Positions 1 to 8,019 of a stretch of 64,000 nucleotides of DNA are shown one piece after another. Position numbers and translations under genes: made by a program. The DNA is from Candidatus Krumholzibacteriia bacterium (GTDB taxonomy: Bacteria > Krumholzibacteriota > Krumholzibacteriia > G020349025): the NCBI GenBank assembly GCA_035649275.1, contig DASRJW010000097.1, positions 26,859 through 90,858 on the forward strand. Reading direction: 5' to 3'. The notes beneath the pieces were generated by a model. The model was not told the DNA's origin. It was given only the letters and a program-made list of their open reading frames with translations, and did not search any database. Numbering within the stretch: position 1 is the stretch's first letter; every line of letters starts with the position of its first letter.

Positions 1-1
1 C

Positions 2-421
2 CTCCTGGCCCGGGCGGCTTTCGCCAATCGCTTCCGCGCCGAGGTCATCGTCAGCCTGCATGCGAACGCCGCCAGCGATCCGCGCGCCCAGGGGATGGAG
101 GTCTTCCACTTCCCGGGCTCCACCGTCGGCGCGCGGGCGGCGCGCGCCGTTCTCGCGGCGATGCTGGCCGCCTTTCCCGGGCACACCGACCGCGGCGTCA
201 AGGCTGCCCGCTTCGTCGTCCTGCGGGAGACCCGGATGCCCGCCATCCTGGTGGAAGCCGAGTTCCTCACCCACCCGGTGCAGCGGCGGTTCCTCCGCCG
301 CCGGAGCACCCACCGCGGCCTGGCGCGGGCCATCGCCGCCGGGCTCGAAGCGGCGCTGCGACCCGCAGCGCGGCGTGCACGCCGGAGCCGCTCCGTCCGC
401 CCGGCGAGGCGGCGTCGCTGA
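2..421 (+). CDS. N-acetylmuramoyl-L-alanine amidase, C-terminal part (5' end outside window)
   Basis: This is the C-terminal part of an Amidase_3-family zinc enzyme, which cleaves the amide bond between N-acetylmuramic acid and L-alanine in peptidoglycan in the periplasm. The frame is open from base 2 with no start codon needed. It reads RAAFANRF, then VIVSLHANA (the conserved S-x-H-x-N-A strand carrying a zinc-ligand histidine), GMEVFHFPG (usual G-x-E-v-f), and ILVEAEFLTHP (the conserved catalytic glutamate strand, L-V-E-x-x-F-L). The tail after about residue 115 is Arg/Ala-rich and not conserved. Family assignment is firm; the N-terminal half, including any signal peptide or binding domains, is not visible. 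Confidence 0.85.
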   Translation, partial: LLARAAFANRFRAEVIVSLHANAASDPRAQGMEVFHFPGSTVGARAARAVLAAMLAAFPGHTDRGVKAARFVVLRETRMPAILVEAEFLTHPVQRRFLRRRSTHRGLARAIAAGLEAALRPAARRARRSRSVRPARRRR

Positions 422-516
422 CGCGGCGGCTTCGCTGTCCACGGCGGGGCTCGAGCCTTCGGCCTGCAATCACAGCACTGCCTGGACTATCCTCGGCACG
501 GGCGAGGAGGCCGGCC

Positions 517-1578
517 GTGTCACGCAAACCCGCCATGCTCACGCCGCTCACCGACTTCCTCTGCGTCGGCGGCCTCTCCATCCTGGTGTCCCTCGTGGTG
601 CTGCTCGCCGGGGTGCGCTTGCCGCTGCAATACCACTTGCTGATGCACGTCACCAACTTCTTGATCAACGCGCCGCATTTCCTGGTCTCGTACCGGCTGC
701 TCTACGGTTCGCCGCAGCGCCGCGCCGGCTACCGGGCGGTGTCCTTGCAACTGCCCGTGGCGCTCGCGGCGTACCTCCTCTTCGCGCTCGCCGTCTACGG
801 GCAGTACCCAGCAGTGCTCGGCTCCATGATCGGCACCGGCACGTTGCTCCTCGCCTGGCATTACACCGGGCAGGCCTATGGAATGATGGCAGCGTTCGGC
901 TTCCTCGAAGGCCTGCGCTTCAATGACCAGGAGCGCCGGCTGGTGCGGGCGAACCTGTACGTGTTGCTGGCCTGGCACGTGATCTGGGCCCTCGTGGCGC
1001 AGCGCAACATCTTCGCTCCGGTCACTGGCGGCAGCACCCTGCTGACTCCGACGGCGGCGGAGCGGCTGTATCAGACCGCGACCGTGGTGGCGCTCGCCTC
1101 CAGTACCTGCGGCGCCGCCGGACTGCTGCTCATGGCGCGCCGCCTCCGGCGGGTGCCGACGCCACGCATGCTCGCCCCGTGGGTGGCGATCCACCTCTGG
1201 TACGTGCTGCTGTACCGCGAGCCGGCCGCGGTCTTCTGGGCCCAGAACGCCCATGCCTTGCAGTACCTGATCTTCCCGCTGCGGGTGGAAATGAACCGGG
1301 TGGAGCGCGCCGGCAGCGTGGTGGGGCCCGGAGGCCGCCGCAAGCACATGGGTGTCTTCTATTTCGGCACCGTGGTGCTGGGCCTGCTGGTGATGCAGCT
1401 CGGGCCGGAGGCGCTGCAGCTGGGGTTCGACCGGCTCGGCTTCGCGCTACCGCTGCAGCTCGGTGTGGTGGCCTTCGTCAACATCCACCACTACTTCATC
1501 GACAATTACATCTGGAAGCTGCGCAATCCGATGGTGCGCCAGGATCTCTTCGCCCACCTGCCGGCGCCGGCGCGCTGA
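517..1578 (+). CDS. polytopic membrane protein with conserved-looking His clusters, function unknown
   Basis: A 353-residue integral membrane protein of about 8-9 hydrophobic segments. The GTG start is supported by a strong Shine-Dalgarno (aggagg at about 505-510). I do not recognise the family. Histidines lie in or next to membrane segments: HVTNFLINAPHF near residue 45, WHYTGQAYG near 113, AQNAHALQY near 246, and NIHHYFIDNYIWK near 330. Spacing of paired histidines across helices recalls di-iron membrane enzymes (desaturases, carotenoid-cleaving Brp/Blh proteins), but no diagnostic box is complete. It stands alone between the amidase and a convergent gene, so context gives no help. A metal-dependent membrane oxidoreductase is only a guess. 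Confidence 0.75.
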   Translation: MSRKPAMLTPLTDFLCVGGLSILVSLVVLLAGVRLPLQYHLLMHVTNFLINAPHFLVSYRLLYGSPQRRAGYRAVSLQLPVALAAYLLFALAVYGQYPAVLGSMIGTGTLLLAWHYTGQAYGMMAAFGFLEGLRFNDQERRLVRANLYVLLAWHVIWALVAQRNIFAPVTGGSTLLTPTAAERLYQTATVVALASSTCGAAGLLLMARRLRRVPTPRMLAPWVAIHLWYVLLYREPAAVFWAQNAHALQYLIFPLRVEMNRVERAGSVVGPGGRRKHMGVFYFGTVVLGLLVMQLGPEALQLGFDRLGFALPLQLGVVAFVNIHHYFIDNYIWKLRNPMVRQDLFAHLPAPAR

Positions 1579-1587
1579 AGCGCACCG

Positions 1588-2508
1588 TCATTGCAGCACG
1601 AAGGTCACCCGGTCGCCCGCATTGCCTTGGCCGCTGGAGCGGCTCGTCTCCAGGCGCCCGGCCTCGACACCCAAGCAAACGAGGAAGTCCTTCGCGGTCT
1701 GAGCGCGCTTCTCCGCCAGCGCCCGTTGGCTTTTGGGATCGCGGCTCTCGGAGCAGTGACCCTCGAGGCGCAGCGCGGCGTTGGGGTCCCGCAGCAGCGC
1801 TCCTGCCATCGCCGTGAGTTGGGTGCAAGCCTCCTGGTCGAGCTCGGCGCTGCCGCGTTGGAACAGGACGTCCCGGAGTTCGGCGGACATCGGCGTACTG
1901 GCCACCAGCACCAACTCTCCAGAACAGAGGATGGTGGCAGGGGAGAGCACCGGCTCTTCCAGAGGAATCCGGTCCGCGAAGCGCTCGCGGAGCTTCGCCT
2001 GCACGAGCGGGTCCGAAAGGTCGAATTCCCGCAGCTTCACCGGCTTCCCGAGGTGGATCCCGGCCCCGAGGGCGTAGACCTTCCACACCAGTTCAGAGCA
2101 GTACACGCTCGTGTCGGACCATTCGAAATACGAATCGTACGGTCGACCGAGAAACGATTCGGCGGCGGTTTGCAGCCGCATCACCGCGTCTGCGGACAGC
2201 TGGCTCTCCGCATCACGGAGGCGCATCACGACGTAGCGACCCTCGACGCCGTCGGCGATCCACTGGGAGAGCGGCGTCCGCCGCACCTTGTCCGCCGCTT
2301 CCAGCACCTCGATCGATGCACCCCGCCGCAGGATCAGACCCATGTGGCTGTAGACGGAATGGGTCGCCTTCTGGATCGCGACGCTCTGGGACGAGCGCGA
2401 GGTTTGGAAGATGATGTCCCAGGAATGCAGCTCGTCGGCACGCAGGGTCGTGGTCTGCAACGCCAGGAGAAGGAGGGCCTGCAACGATCTCTTCTTGCCT
2501 GCTGACAT
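1588..2508 (-). CDS. secreted YiiX/YebB-like papain-fold amidase fused to an OmpA-like domain
   Basis: A 306-residue protein with an N-terminal signal peptide (positive MSAGKKRS, then a Leu-rich core, cleavage near residue 24). Residues about 28-185 match the permuted papain-like YiiX family of the NlpC/P60 superfamily: SWDIIFQTS at the start, a histidine in the SVYSHMGLIL strand, and the catalytic cysteine in YCSELVWKVY. Residues about 215-306 resemble an OmpA C-terminal peptidoglycan-binding domain: VLFQRGSAEL, LRLEGHCSE, ALAEKRAQTAKDFL and a closing G-D-R-V-T-F strand. A cysteine amidase or acyl-hydrolase tethered to the wall is the likely role. The gene follows cysteine dioxygenase after 27 bases and is probably cotranscribed. 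ATG start, GGGGA five bases upstream. Confidence 0.75.
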   Translation of the reverse strand: MSAGKKRSLQALLLLALQTTTLRADELHSWDIIFQTSRSSQSVAIQKATHSVYSHMGLILRRGASIEVLEAADKVRRTPLSQWIADGVEGRYVVMRLRDAESQLSADAVMRLQTAAESFLGRPYDSYFEWSDTSVYCSELVWKVYALGAGIHLGKPVKLREFDLSDPLVQAKLRERFADRIPLEEPVLSPATILCSGELVLVASTPMSAELRDVLFQRGSAELDQEACTQLTAMAGALLRDPNAALRLEGHCSESRDPKSQRALAEKRAQTAKDFLVCLGVEAGRLETSRSSGQGNAGDRVTFVLQ

Positions 2509-2535
2509 CGAGTCCCCAGGGAATCCGGCGGGTGT

Positions 2536-3126
2536 TCAGGCGCTGTAGCCGAGCTCGTGGCGCTGCGGCCGGAACCAGCCGGCGGGTTCGAGGGGTTCGA
2601 AAGCGTTGCACCAGGTCAGCTCGCCTTCGTACACGTGCAGCGTCACCGCCTTGGTGTCGAAGGGATTCTCGATCGTGTGGTACTCGAAGGGCGGGATGAG
2701 GGCGCCGGCGGCGCCGATGTCGGAAAGGACCGTGCCGCGCTGGCGGAAGAGGATGCGACCCTGGTCCTCGCGCTCGCGATCGTAGGAAGTGACCCGGATC
2801 CGCCCGTCGTAAACGCACTCGACGCACCAGTGCCCCGCATGGTCGTGGAGCGGCGTCCCCTGCCCTGGTCCCCACACCATGACCACGACACTGAAGCGTC
2901 CCTTGGGATCCAGAAACAGGCGCCGGCGGGCGTAGCCCGTGGGCACCGGCTGCAGGAACGGCTCGGGCATCGGGACCCGGCCCTGTCCGAGCTCCTCCAT
3001 GAGCGCGGCCTTGACATCGGCGCAAATGGCGCGCGTGTCCGCGGCCGCGGCGGCATGATCGAGGCGGCGGAGCAAGGGAAGGAGCGGCGCGAGGTTCGAT
3101 TCGAGGTCCACGGTGCCCCCCGACAC
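2536..3126 (-). CDS. cysteine dioxygenase-like cupin protein
   Basis: A 196-residue thiol dioxygenase that would oxidise L-cysteine (or 3-mercaptopropionate) with O2 to the sulfinate, using non-haem iron. The cupin shows the family's metal site: LHDHAGHWCVE gives H-x-H, followed at the position of mammalian Cys93 by a cysteine, and the third ligand is in YHTIEN. A tyrosine in LHVYEGEL falls where the Cys-Tyr cofactor partner Tyr157 sits in true cysteine dioxygenases, so the crosslink may form. Length fits (about 200 residues). GTG start. It precedes the YiiX-like gene on the same strand; the 150 bases upstream hold a short tandem repeat. Confidence 0.85.
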   Translation of the reverse strand: MSGGTVDLESNLAPLLPLLRRLDHAAAAADTRAICADVKAALMEELGQGRVPMPEPFLQPVPTGYARRRLFLDPKGRFSVVVMVWGPGQGTPLHDHAGHWCVECVYDGRIRVTSYDREREDQGRILFRQRGTVLSDIGAAGALIPPFEYHTIENPFDTKAVTLHVYEGELTWCNAFEPLEPAGWFRPQRHELGYSA

Positions 3127-3211
3127 GGAGCGCGCCGGCTCAACGAGCTCTGGAGGCGGGAAGAGTCGGCGGCTGCTCTCAGCCTAGCACACGAGACCGG
3201 AAGCTCTGCAA

Positions 3212-3288
3212 GCGAGGCTTCACCGCGAGGAGGGGAAAAGCGAGGCTTCAGGCGCGAGGATGGGCATGGGAGGCTTCAGCCGCGAGGA
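3212..3288. repeat. three imperfect tandem copies, about 28-bp period
   Basis: The core gcgaggcttca-(1-3 nt)-cgcgagga occurs three times, beginning near 3212, 3240 and 3268. The copies cover the gap between methylmalonyl-CoA epimerase and cysteine dioxygenase; the last copy includes the epimerase stop codon (3276-3278). Only three copies are present, and the spacers between cores differ. No palindrome or T-tract makes this an obvious terminator. Confidence 0.7.
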
Positions 3289-3767
3289 CCGGCGTGAGGC
3301 AAGCGCTGCGCCGGGACGCAGCCGGGTCGTGGCGCTTCGGAGAGTTCGAGGAGGACGCCGCCGAGGGACTTCGGGTGCACGAAAGCGATGCGCTTGCCGT
3401 GTGCGCCGAGGCGTGGTGTCTTGTCGATCAGCTCGACGCCTTGCGCAGCGAGGGCGGCCATGGCGTGTTCGAGGTCGGGAACGGTGAGACAAAGGTGATG
3501 GATCCCGCCACCGCGTTTGGCGAGGAACCCGGCGATCGGGCTGTCCGGGGCGGTGGGACAGAGGAGCTCGACGGTGGCTTCGCCGGCCTGGAAGAAAGCG
3601 GTGCGCACCTTCTGCTCCGGAACCTCTTCGATGGAGGCGGGGCCGGCGCCGAAGAGGAGCGTGTAGAGACGGATCGCTGCCTCGAGATCCGGGACAGCGA
3701 TCCCCACGTGGTCGATCTTTTGGATTTTTTCCGGCACTGCGGTCTCCATCGGGGTCGCTCTCGCCAT
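3276..3767 (-). CDS. mce: methylmalonyl-CoA epimerase
   Basis: A glyoxalase/VOC-fold enzyme that interconverts (2S)- and (2R)-methylmalonyl-CoA in propionate metabolism in the cytoplasm. Two beta-alpha-beta-beta-beta repeats are visible, with metal-binding positions in IDHVGIAVPD (near residue 18), GGGIHHLCLTV (near 90) and the closing GGVLLELSE strand (near 138). The frame stays open far upstream to 4415, but homology begins at KIQKIDHVG, so I place the start at the ATG at 3767; an ATG at 3749 (METAVPEK) is equally possible and gives 157 residues. The C-terminal 20 residues after LLELSE are Pro/Arg-rich. No mutase gene is in view. Confidence 0.88.
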   Translation of the reverse strand: MARATPMETAVPEKIQKIDHVGIAVPDLEAAIRLYTLLFGAGPASIEEVPEQKVRTAFFQAGEATVELLCPTAPDSPIAGFLAKRGGGIHHLCLTVPDLEHAMAALAAQGVELIDKTPRLGAHGKRIAFVHPKSLGGVLLELSEAPRPGCVPAQRLPHAGPRG

Positions 3768-4029
3768 TCTCGCTAATTCGCGCCTGGGCGTCCAGACGAA
3801 GATCCGCCGCGAGGCCGCAGAGGAGCAGGCGGGCGGATCTCTGCGCCCACTCCGCCCGCCAGCGACCCGGACCGGGCAGCTCTCGAGGCGCACCGCAAAG
3901 GTTCTGTTAGAATCGGCCCCCCATCGAGCGCCAATGGACACTGCTGCAGAAGGGCACCGTCTTGTCGGACGTCGAGGACGGAATGGCCGCAGGCGGGGCC
4001 CCGCGAGCCTTCGGGCTCGAGGTGCCGCA

Positions 4030-4698
4030 GTGAGTGCGGAGGCAGGGAGCGCCGTCTCCGCTTGGCGCGAGCACCGCTTCCTGCAGCTCCTCCTCTGCGT
4101 CGTCGCCGGCATCATCCTGCTGCCCTTTCTGGCCAAGTTTCGGATCGTCCTCCTCGTGATCCAGGTCCTGCTCCTCAATGGGATCTTGGTGGCGATGTCG
4201 GCCAACCGACGCCGCTCGGTCCTCCGCCGGTTCTTGTTCGGCGCCTGCGCCGTGAATATCGCGCTGCAGGCAGTGAGCCTGCGGCTGCCCACGACCGTGC
4301 TGCCGCACGTCGCCGACGCCGTGGGAGCCGTGGTTCTCGCCCTCTGCGTCGTGGCCATCCTCACCCACGTATTCCGGAGCGCCGACATCACCGCCGACAC
4401 GATCTTCGCCGCCATGGTCGCCTACATGTTCCTGGCGCTGGCTTTCTCCCGCGCCTTCGTGATCATGCAGGCCGTGTCCCCCTCCAATTTCGGTCTGCGC
4501 GAAGGTGTGAATATGGACCTGGAGCTTCTCTACTTCAGCTTCGTCACCATTGCTACGCTCGGTTACGGCGACGTGACCCCGCGACTCCCCAGCGCCCAGA
4601 TGCTGGCGGTGCTGGAAGCGGTCATCGGGCAGTTCTACGTCGCCGTGCTCATCGCTTGGCTGGTCAGCGTCTATGCCGGCCGGCGCAGGAGGGGATGA
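4030..4698 (+). CDS. two-pore-domain-style potassium channel protein (Ion_trans_2)
   Basis: An integral membrane protein with about 6 hydrophobic segments and the K+ selectivity filter TIATLGYGDVTP near the C-terminus, followed by the final pore-lining helix (VIGQFYVAVLIAWLVSVY). The signature T-x-G-Y-G-D is intact, so a cation (K+) channel is the natural call; no cytoplasmic RCK/TrkA domain follows. An in-frame ATG at 3934 would add 32 Arg-rich residues that look non-conserved, so I prefer GTG at 4030 with GAGGTG six bases upstream; the start is uncertain. It is the first of four genes separated by only 3, 12 and 17 bases that all concern cation movement. Confidence 0.8.
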   Translation: MSAEAGSAVSAWREHRFLQLLLCVVAGIILLPFLAKFRIVLLVIQVLLLNGILVAMSANRRRSVLRRFLFGACAVNIALQAVSLRLPTTVLPHVADAVGAVVLALCVVAILTHVFRSADITADTIFAAMVAYMFLALAFSRAFVIMQAVSPSNFGLREGVNMDLELLYFSFVTIATLGYGDVTPRLPSAQMLAVLEAVIGQFYVAVLIAWLVSVYAGRRRRG

Positions 4699-4701
4699 CG
4701 C

Positions 4702-5361
4702 ATGACCCTGCTCCGGTTCGTCCGCCGGAACCTGGAGCCCGTGGACCGGCTGGGCGAGACCCTCTTCGGTCTCATCATGGCCCTCGGGATCACCGGCGCT
4801 GCCAGGCTCGGCATCGACGAGGCCGACAACCGGAGCCTCTTCATCGCCGTGCTGGGATGCAACATCGCCTGGGGTATCGTGGACGGGGCGATGTTCGTTC
4901 TCGCCCAGCTCTTCGAGCGCGGCCGCCAGGCGCGGGTCGTGCGCGCCGTCCGCGCCGCACCCGATGATGCCACCGCGCTGCGCCTGGTGGCCCGGGAGGT
5001 CGACGGGCGTTTGGAGGCGCTGACGACCGGGGAGGAGCTGGAGCAGGTCCACCGCTGGATCCTGACGCTGGCGCGCCGCACGACGCCACGTCCCGCCCGC
5101 GTCACGGGGGCCGATTTCCGCGGTGGCCTCGCTGCCGCGCTCGTCGTCTTCCTGGCCACCGTACCGGTGGTGATTCCTTTCCTGGTGGTGCGGGACGTGT
5201 GGTGGGCGACGCGCCTTTCCAACGCCACGGGCCTGGTGCTGCTCTTCGGATTGGGTTCCCTCTGGGCTCGGTTCACCGGATCGAACCCGGCACTCACAGG
5301 ACTCGGCGTCGCCGCCCTCGGCATCCTGCTCGTGGTTGTCACCATCCTGCTCGGTGGCTAA
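4702..5361 (+). CDS. VIT/CCC1-like membrane protein
   Basis: A 219-residue protein with about five membrane segments. The opening DRLGETLFGLIMALGITG and the spread of the segments resemble the VIT1/CCC1 vacuolar iron transporter family, which moves Fe2+/Mn2+ out of the cytosol, but the usual D-G-L-x-x-x-F-G motif is altered and the central soluble segment (about residues 75-125, charged, helical) is not the classical metal-binding loop. A cation transporter is likely; substrate is open. ATG start 3 bases after the channel gene, so translation is probably coupled. Confidence 0.6.
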   Translation: MTLLRFVRRNLEPVDRLGETLFGLIMALGITGAARLGIDEADNRSLFIAVLGCNIAWGIVDGAMFVLAQLFERGRQARVVRAVRAAPDDATALRLVAREVDGRLEALTTGEELEQVHRWILTLARRTTPRPARVTGADFRGGLAAALVVFLATVPVVIPFLVVRDVWWATRLSNATGLVLLFGLGSLWARFTGSNPALTGLGVAALGILLVVVTILLGG

Positions 5362-5373
5362 GGAGGAACACGC

Positions 5374-6465
5374 ATGGGAATCCTGCTGAGAGAGCTGCGG
5401 CACAACAAGCTCTACTGGTTTCTCGTCTTCGTGCCCGCCGTCCTGGTGGCCGAGCAGGTGGCGCCCGAGTCGCACACGCTGCTCTTCGTGCTCTCCGTGG
5501 TGGCCGTGGTGCCGCTCGCCGGTCTGATGAGCCGCGCCACCGAGAGCGTCGCGGTGAAAACCGGTGATCTCATCGGCGGCTTGCTCAACGCCACGCTCGG
5601 CAACTTGACCGAGCTCGTCATCACCATCGCCGCGCTCCGCCAGGGGATGCTCGATCTGGTCAAAGCGGCGCTGGCGGGGGCGATCGTGACCAATACGTTG
5701 TTCATGCTCGGCGCGTCGTTCCTTCTCGGCGGTCTCCGGCACCGCGCCCAGGAATTCAATCCGCAGACCGCCCGCGTGCAGTCGGGGATGCTCCTCCTGG
5801 CCACGATCGCTCTGCTCATCCCCTCCGCCATGAGCCGCGTCGAGGGCGCCGCCGTGCCTCGCTTTCTGCAGCAATTGAGCCTCGGCCTCTCCGTCGTGCT
5901 CATGGCGAACTATGGCCTGAGCCTTCTCTTCTCGCTGAAGACGCACCGGGAGGTGTTCGCCTCCGCCGGGGGCGGCGGTCATGGTGAAGAGGAGGAGGCG
6001 TGGCCGTTCTCCCTGGCTCTGGTGTTGCTGATCGTGATCACCGTTGTCGTGGCGCTCGTGGCCGAGATCTTCGTCGAATCGGTCCAGGAGGCGGCCCTCC
6101 ACCTCGGCATGACCCCGCAGTTCGTCGGCTTCGTGGTCGTGTCTCTGGTCGGCGGCGCCGCGGAGATGGCGGCTGCTTTTTCGGGGGCACGCAAGAACCG
6201 GCTCGATATCAGCGTGGGTATCGCCATGGGCAGCTCGACGCAGATCGCGCTGTTCGTGGCTCCGCTTCTCGTGTTCCTGAGCTACGTCCTGGCGCCGACG
6301 CCCATGGACCTGGTCTTCCCCGGCGGTGCGGTGCTCATGGTGCTGCTCAGCACCCTCACTGTTTCGCTGGTCACGAGCAGCGGCCGGGCGGCCTGGTACT
6401 CCGGAGTGCAGCTCCTCGCCGTCTACCTCGTTTTCGCCGTGACGCTCTACCTGCTGCCGCAGTGA
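5374..6465 (+). CDS. calcium/proton exchanger (CaCA superfamily, CAX)
   Basis: A 363-residue antiporter of about 11 membrane helices that exchanges Ca2+ for H+ across the inner membrane. The two inverted CaCA repeats are clear: LLNATLGNLTELVITIAAL near residue 70 holds the first alpha motif (G-N-x-T-E-L), and VVVSLVGGAAEMAAAF near 260 is the second, where most members read G-N-A-A-E-H. An acidic/His loop (GGGGHGEEEE) joins the halves near residue 195, as in other CAX proteins. Start ATG has a textbook site (aaggaggaacacgc). Part of the channel-VIT-like-CAX-porin operon. Confidence 0.9.
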   Translation: MGILLRELRHNKLYWFLVFVPAVLVAEQVAPESHTLLFVLSVVAVVPLAGLMSRATESVAVKTGDLIGGLLNATLGNLTELVITIAALRQGMLDLVKAALAGAIVTNTLFMLGASFLLGGLRHRAQEFNPQTARVQSGMLLLATIALLIPSAMSRVEGAAVPRFLQQLSLGLSVVLMANYGLSLLFSLKTHREVFASAGGGGHGEEEEAWPFSLALVLLIVITVVVALVAEIFVESVQEAALHLGMTPQFVGFVVVSLVGGAAEMAAAFSGARKNRLDISVGIAMGSSTQIALFVAPLLVFLSYVLAPTPMDLVFPGGAVLMVLLSTLTVSLVTSSGRAAWYSGVQLLAVYLVFAVTLYLLPQ

Positions 6466-6482
6466 CGCGGGGGAACCACAAG

Positions 6483-7829
6483 GTGAAGGGCCGCTTCCTA
6501 CTGGCGCTCCTTTTCGCCGCCGCGCCGGCCGCGGCCGCGGAGGACGCGCCCGTCGAGGCTTCCGAGGCGACGCCCGCCGGTCTCCTGAGCGGAGCCGGCG
6601 AGGGCTGGAGCTGGGCCTCCGGTTTCGATGCGGTGCTCGCCGGCTTTGCTTACGGCCGCCCGCTGTTCGAAAACGAGCGCCCCGATCCGAGCGGGGACCT
6701 CGGCGGCAACTGGTTGGAAGGCTACGCCGAGCCGTGGCTCCGCGGGGAGATCGCCGTCGGGCGGAGTCGAGTGAGAGGCGAGCTCAGCCTCCTCGCCACC
6801 GGAACCGGGGGCGCGTCGGACGCATCTGTCGGCGGGAACGCGGCAGCGCTACGAGTCGAACAAGCCCACGTGGCCTGGACCTCGGGGGATCTCTGGCCGG
6901 GACTGGGAACCGATGCCTTCGAGCTTCGGGCCGGCAGGCTCGACTTTGGCCTCGGCACGGGGATCGTGCTCCAGCTCGGCGGAGCGAACGGGGGTGAACG
7001 TGGCGCCTATTACCTCGCCCCGCGCCAGGCTTGGGACTTCGGCGTGGTGGCTCGCTTCGCCCAGGGGCCGCACACGGTTCGCGCCTACTACCTCGACCCG
7101 GACACGCCGGCGCCGGAAGAAGAGGCACGCTTTGCCGGCTTCGATGTCGAGGTCGAGCTCGCCGGCGGGAAAGTGGTGCCGGCAGTGTCCTGGTTCCAGG
7201 CCTTCGACGCCGCGGACTCGACACGCGAGGGGCTGAACGTTCTCTGTCTCCGGACCGGGGCGTCGCCGCTCGGCGCGCTGCCGGATCTGCGCCTGGATGG
7301 AGAGGTGGTGAGCGAGCGCAACGGCGACCTCCTGCGGGCCTGGGGCTGGTACGCCGCCGCTGGTTACCACCTCACGGCGCAGCCCTGGGCACCGTCGCTT
7401 CGCTATCGCTACGCCGAGTTCAGCGGCGACGACCCGAGCACCACGCGCAGCGAGCGCTTCGATCCGCTGCGCTACGGCTACACGGACTACGGCGACTGGT
7501 ACCAGGGCGAGATCTACGGCGTCTACTTGCTGACCAACGCGGACCTCCGGAGTCATCAAGTCACGCTCGGGGCGACGCCGATCGATGCCCTCGGGCTGCG
7601 GCTGGTCTTCTGGGACTTCTCTCTCGACCGGCCAGCCCCCCTCGAGTCCGGCGAGGAGGTCCGGCATTTGGGCGGGGAGGTCGACTTGATGGCGGAATGG
7701 GAGGTTTCGCCCGCCGTCTCCGTGACGCTCGTCGCCGCGAGCGCCTGGCTCGACGACGTCCTGAAGGAGGAGTTCGGACGCTCCGGCGCGCTGTCGTACG
7801 TGATGCCATGCGTCACGGTGAGCTATTGA
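6483..7829 (+). CDS. outer-membrane beta-barrel, alginate-export/porin-like
   Basis: A 448-residue secreted protein. The frame is open from 6000, but the signal peptide (MKGRFLLALLFAAAPAAAA, cut before EDAP) begins at the GTG at 6483, 17 bases after the CAX stop. The rest is rich in alternating amphipathic strands with aromatic ends, such as LRAGRLDFGLGTGIV and PSLRYRYAEFSGDD, and closes with an aromatic C-terminal residue (VTVSY), typical for BAM-inserted barrels. It resembles AlgE-type export porins in overall style; I cannot name a substrate. Being last in a cation-transport operon, it may serve as the outer-membrane pore for the same solutes. Confidence 0.7.
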   Translation: MKGRFLLALLFAAAPAAAAEDAPVEASEATPAGLLSGAGEGWSWASGFDAVLAGFAYGRPLFENERPDPSGDLGGNWLEGYAEPWLRGEIAVGRSRVRGELSLLATGTGGASDASVGGNAAALRVEQAHVAWTSGDLWPGLGTDAFELRAGRLDFGLGTGIVLQLGGANGGERGAYYLAPRQAWDFGVVARFAQGPHTVRAYYLDPDTPAPEEEARFAGFDVEVELAGGKVVPAVSWFQAFDAADSTREGLNVLCLRTGASPLGALPDLRLDGEVVSERNGDLLRAWGWYAAAGYHLTAQPWAPSLRYRYAEFSGDDPSTTRSERFDPLRYGYTDYGDWYQGEIYGVYLLTNADLRSHQVTLGATPIDALGLRLVFWDFSLDRPAPLESGEEVRHLGGEVDLMAEWEVSPAVSVTLVAASAWLDDVLKEEFGRSGALSYVMPCVTVSY

Positions 7830-8019
7830 GCCGCAGTGCTGGCGTGATCACCTGCCTTCGGATCGGCCCCGGGAGCTTGACGGTCGCGAACTTCCCCGCA
7901 ATACTGCAGATCGTTTCCGGGTTTGGCAGCACGAAGGCTCCCCGGCGTCCTCAGGCCTACCTAGAAGTCGGGGTTTGTCGTAAGGCGCCCATCCGCGTGG
8001 GGTTCCGCGGGAGCATCCC

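Noticed and set aside
3934-4029. N-terminal extension of the K+ channel gene from ATG 3934
   Set aside because: Adds 32 Arg/Gly-rich residues with no ribosome site; the GTG at 4030 has one. Kept only as an alternative start.
6000-6482. Upstream extension of the porin frame into the CAX gene
   Set aside because: The signal peptide starts at GTG 6483; upstream codons are antiregister CAX sequence.
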